From assembly GCF_035917675.1 (NCBI RefSeq), contig NZ_CP109104.1:1550001-1614000 (forward strand): a stretch of DNA of 64,000 bases, read 5' to 3'. Shown here in pieces: positions 61,041-64,000 of this stretch. Position 1 is the stretch's first letter. Each line of letters begins with the position of its first letter. This stretch comes from Streptomyces sp. NBC_01775 (GTDB lineage Bacteria; Actinomycetota; Actinomycetes; Streptomycetales; Streptomycetaceae). Position numbers and translations under genes: made by a program. The notes beneath the pieces were generated by a model. It saw nothing but the letters and a program-made list of their open reading frames with translations. It did not search any database and was not told where the DNA came from.

Positions 61041-62705
61041 TCAGGGGCGAGCTGCGTCTTCGTCGGACGCCTTCGTCGTGACGGAGCCCTCTCGGCTGTC
61101 CCGCGCGGCTTCTTCCGGGTCCCGTTCGGCCGGGTCGCCGTAGCCGCCCGCGCCCGCCGTGATGACGCTGACGCGGTCGCCGGGCTGGAGCACGGTGCAG
61201 CCGCCGGTGACCGGCTGCGCCCCGTCGCTGAGTTCGACGGCGGCCGGCCTGCCGGACAGCCCGCCCGCCAGGCCCCAGGGCCGGGAGAGCCGGCGGCTGG
61301 TGTCGAGCTGGAAGCGCACGTCGTGCTCCTCCACCCGGAGGGTGCGCCGGATGCCCATGCCGCCGCGCGTCCGCCCGGCGCCGCCGGAGTCGGGCACCAG
61401 CTCGTACGCCTCGACGACCAGCGGGTATTCGGTCTCCAGCGCCTCGACGGGCAGGTTGGAGGTGTTGGTGACGTGGACCTGCACCCCGTCGAGGCCGTCC
61501 TTGGCCGCGCGAGCGCCGGAGCCGCCGCCGATGGTCTCCAGGTAGACGAAGTACCGGCCCGTCCTGCTGTCGAGGCCGGAGAAGTGCACGCCGGTGTTGG
61601 CGCCGTTGGAGGCGGCGGTGACCCGCTCGGGCACAGCGGTGGCGAGGGCGCCGTGGATGAGGTCGACCACGCGCTGACAGGTCTCGGTGCGGCCGTTGAC
61701 GGCCGCCGGTTCCACACAGTTGACGATCGAGCCGAGGGGCGCGTCGATCCGGATGGGCCTGTGCAGCCCGGCGTTCGAGGGGATGTCGGGGTCGACCAGG
61801 GTCTTCACCGCGTAGTACACGGTGGCGTACAGCGCCGTCCAGACCATGTTGACCGAGGCGCGCACCTGTGGCGGGTTGTCCGCGAAGTCGAAGCGCAGCT
61901 CGTCGCCCTCGACGGTCACCCGCAGCCGTAGCTCCAGCTCCTCCTCGCCCAGCTCGGGGCAGTCGAAGCGGTCGGTGAAGGTGTAGGTGCCGTCGGGCAC
62001 CTCGGCGATGGCGGCGCGCGTGCGGCGCTCGGTGTAGTCGAGCAGCGCGGCGGCTGTGGCGGTCATGGTGGTGCGGCCGTAGCGGGCCGTCAGTTCGCCG
62101 TACCGGTTCACGGCCAGCCGGTTCGCGGCCAGCTGCGCCCGGAAGTCGGCCTTCCGCTCGGTGGGCACCTGGCAGTTGGTGAGGACGAGCTGGAAGACGT
62201 CCTCGACGATGGTGCCCTCGCGGGCGAAGCGCACCGGCGGGATGCGGATGCCCTCCTGGAAGATGTGCGCGTGTCCCCGGTCGCCGAAGTCGGCGTGGTG
62301 GGCGAGGTTGGCGGCCCAGGCGGTCAGCTTCCCCTCGGCGAAGACGGGGGTGACCAGCACCATGTCCGGCAGGTGCGAGCCGCCGCCGGAGTAGGGGTCG
62401 TTGCTGAGGAACGTGTCTCCGGGGCGTATCTCCTCGGCCGGGAAGCGCTCCAGCACGGCGGCGACGACGCCGATGAGGGAGCCGAGGTGGATGGGGGAGG
62501 CCAGCTCGGCCTGGGCCAGCATGTGCCCGTCGGCGTCGAACAGGCTCGCCGTGCAGTCCCTTCGTTCCTTGATGTTGCTGGAGTAGGCGGCGCGGACCAG
62601 GGTCTCGCCCATCTCCTCGACGATGGAGGCCAGGGCCGAGCCCATGACTTCCACCAGCACGGGGTCGACGGCCCCTGCGGCGGTGCGGTGCGCGTGCGCT
62701 TTCAT
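61041..62705 (-). CDS. HyuB/5-oxoprolinase subunit B-like protein
   Basis: 554 aa, hydantoinase B family. VDPVLVEVMGSALASIVEEM near residue 14, RDTFLSNDPYSGGGSHLPDM-type pattern (GDTFLSNDPYSGGGSHLPDM) near 101-120, and GSIVNCVEPAAVNGRTETCQ (about 325) match N-methylhydantoinase/oxoprolinase B chains. It acts with HyuA, encoded just upstream in the operon, to open cyclic amides with ATP. The last 40 residues are charged and probably not conserved. Confidence 0.9.
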   Translation of the reverse strand: MKAHAHRTAAGAVDPVLVEVMGSALASIVEEMGETLVRAAYSSNIKERRDCTASLFDADGHMLAQAELASPIHLGSLIGVVAAVLERFPAEEIRPGDTFLSNDPYSGGGSHLPDMVLVTPVFAEGKLTAWAANLAHHADFGDRGHAHIFQEGIRIPPVRFAREGTIVEDVFQLVLTNCQVPTERKADFRAQLAANRLAVNRYGELTARYGRTTMTATAAALLDYTERRTRAAIAEVPDGTYTFTDRFDCPELGEEELELRLRVTVEGDELRFDFADNPPQVRASVNMVWTALYATVYYAVKTLVDPDIPSNAGLHRPIRIDAPLGSIVNCVEPAAVNGRTETCQRVVDLIHGALATAVPERVTAASNGANTGVHFSGLDSRTGRYFVYLETIGGGSGARAAKDGLDGVQVHVTNTSNLPVEALETEYPLVVEAYELVPDSGGAGRTRGGMGIRRTLRVEEHDVRFQLDTSRRLSRPWGLAGGLSGRPAAVELSDGAQPVTGGCTVLQPGDRVSVITAGAGGYGDPAERDPEEAARDSREGSVTTKASDEDAARP

Positions 62706-62726
62706 TGGGATTCCTGTTCGGTACGG

Positions 62727-64000
62727 CTACCGCTGCGGGGCGGCGGAGTCGGCGGCGTGGGTCGCGTGAGCGGCGTCGGGTACCTCGATGACGAGGTTGG
62801 AGTGCGCGTCGACGGTGAGCACGTCGCCGGGCAGCAGCACGGTGGTGGTGTCCATCTGCTCGATCACGGCGGGGCCTTCGACGCGGTTGCCGGGCCGCAT
62901 CAGCGCACGGTCGTGGACGGGCACCGGGGTGAAGCCGCCCAGCTCGGGCAGGTGCACGTCGCGGGCGCCGGTGAGCGAGGCGGTGGCATCCGCTCCCTGG
63001 GCCTCCTCGCGCGGCAGCTGCGCCCGGGGGACGGAGCCCACGGCGCGCACCCGGAGCGTGACGGCCTCGACGGGCTCCCCGGGCGAGTCGTATCCGTACA
63101 GGCGGCGGTGTTCGGCGCTGAAGGACTCCAGCACGGTGCGGACCGCCTCGCCGTCGAGGGCGCCGTCGGGGACCTGGACGGGGATCTCGTAGTTCTGGCC
63201 CGCGTAGCGCAGTTCGGCGGTGCGCTCCACGCTCCGGTCCCCGGGCGCGATCTCCTCGGCCTCGAACCAGTCCCGCGCCTCGGTGGCGAGCTCCCCGTAC
63301 AGCGTGCCGAGGCGGCCGGCCGAGGAGGAGTCGAAGGGCTGGATGCGGGTGCGGGAGAAATCCGCGCGGACATCCGTCATCAGCAGCCCGAGGGCCGATT
63401 GCGCGCCGGGGGTGGGCGGGACGAGCACGGTGCGCATGCCGAGTTCGCGGGCGAGCCGCGAGGCGTGCAGGGGCCCGGCGCCGCCGAAGGGCACGAGGGT
63501 GTAGTCGCGGGGGTCGTAGCCGCGCTGGACGGAGATGACGCGGATGGCGCGGGCCATGTTCGCGGTGACGACACGCAAGATGCCCTGCGCCGTCTCCTCG
63601 GTGCCGAGGCCCGCGCGGTGGGCCAGGCGTCCGACGGCGGCGCGGGCCGCGCCCTCGTCGACGGACATCCGGCCGCCCAGGAGCTGGGTGGGGTTGAGCG
63701 TGTGCAGCAGGACGTTGGCGTCGGTCACCGAGGCTTCGGTGCCCTTGCCGTAGCAGGCGGGGCCCGGGTCGGCGCCCGCGCTGGCCGGGCCGACCTTGAG
63801 GTGGCCGCCCGCGTCGACCCGGGCGAGCGAGCCGCCGCCCGCGCCGACGGTGTGGATGTCGAGCATGGGCGTACGGATGGGCCGCCCGTCCAGCTCCATG
63901 CCGGTGGTCACCTTCGGTACGCCGCCGCGCACGAGGGAGACGTCGGAGGAGGTCCCGCCCATGTCGAAGGTGATGAAGTCGGGGTGCCCGGCCGCCGCGC
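62727..64000 (-). CDS. HyuA/5-oxoprolinase subunit A-like protein (5' end outside window)
   Basis: At least 424 residues are visible; the start lies to the right of the window. The ATP-binding HITFDMGGTSSDVSLV-type motif (HPDFITFDMGGTSSDVSLV; near 63945) precedes GAGGGSLARVDAGGHLKVGP and YDPRDYTLVPFGGAGPLHAS, hallmarks of the hydantoinase A/oxoprolinase A ATPase. It ends 21 bases before hyuB. First visible gene of an operon with HyuB, an MFS transporter and gamma-glutamyltransferase. Confidence 0.9.
   Translation of the reverse strand, partial: AAAGHPDFITFDMGGTSSDVSLVRGGVPKVTTGMELDGRPIRTPMLDIHTVGAGGGSLARVDAGGHLKVGPASAGADPGPACYGKGTEASVTDANVLLHTLNPTQLLGGRMSVDEGAARAAVGRLAHRAGLGTEETAQGILRVVTANMARAIRVISVQRGYDPRDYTLVPFGGAGPLHASRLARELGMRTVLVPPTPGAQSALGLLMTDVRADFSRTRIQPFDSSSAGRLGTLYGELATEARDWFEAEEIAPGDRSVERTAELRYAGQNYEIPVQVPDGALDGEAVRTVLESFSAEHRRLYGYDSPGEPVEAVTLRVRAVGSVPRAQLPREEAQGADATASLTGARDVHLPELGGFTPVPVHDRALMRPGNRVEGPAVIEQMDTTTVLLPGDVLTVDAHSNLVIEVPDAAHATHAADSAAPQR

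Overview
The window is high-GC DNA with GTG and TTG starts, 4-base gene overlaps, Tat signals, paralogous TetR regulators, SigB/F-type sigma factors and SpoIIE-type phosphatases. This is typical of Streptomyces, probably a chromosomal region. No rRNA, tRNA, CRISPR array, phage or intact transposase was seen. Almost every frame is open because of the GC content, so genes were chosen by recognisable protein sequence, start and ribosome-site quality, and operon logic. All identifications are by eye, with no database search.

Layout. 1-5.9 kb: end of a tandem IclR regulator, convergent with a protocatechuate operon pcaH-pcaG-pcaB plus an enol-lactonase fused to a second hydrolase in the place where PcaC is expected. 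5.9-8.3 kb: a decay zone with a DUF2000 gene, a truncated EamA exporter, an Lrp regulator and a frameshifted aminotransferase. 8.3-10.2 kb: SnoaL-like protein, NADPH oxidoreductase, CBS protein. 10.4-15.7 kb: cobalamin riboswitch and metE, a thiamine-diphosphate enzyme, a family 5 uracil-DNA glycosylase. 15.7-22.8 kb: two divergent TetR/target pairs with visible operators (one TetR carries a C-terminal zinc ribbon), an acetyltransferase, a cation exporter and an LppU-like protein.

23.2-25.2 kb: two 192-bp elements with 17-bp terminal inverted repeats, in direct orientation, bracket a divergent TetR/methyltransferase pair so tightly that they abut both stop codons; on the right an mmpL gene is cut off. 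A palindrome-rich, less GC-rich spacer leads to a chorismate-lyase-like gene. 26.7-32.9 kb: response regulator, histidine kinase, GT2-GtrA and GT39 glycosyltransferase operon. 33.3-37.0 kb: secreted cholesterol oxidase facing a three-gene catabolic-looking operon (EthD, DapB-like dehydrogenase, carboxymuconolactone-decarboxylase family). 37.2-48.1 kb: stress-signalling block with two multidomain PP2C phosphatases, two SigB/F-type sigma factors and an RsbW-like anti-sigma factor, interleaved with a lipoprotein, a small membrane protein and a FAD amine oxidase.

48.1-57.8 kb: two crcB genes, a Tat-exported family 8 polysaccharide lyase, an ECF sigma operon with a 56-aa upstream gene, an LPFR small protein, a HEAT-repeat protein, an acetyltransferase, a secreted protein and an L,D-transpeptidase. 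57.9-64.0 kb: gamma-glutamyltransferase, MFS transporter and HyuB/HyuA genes resembling 5-oxoprolinase subunits, which suggests gamma-glutamyl compound salvage; hyuA runs off the right edge.
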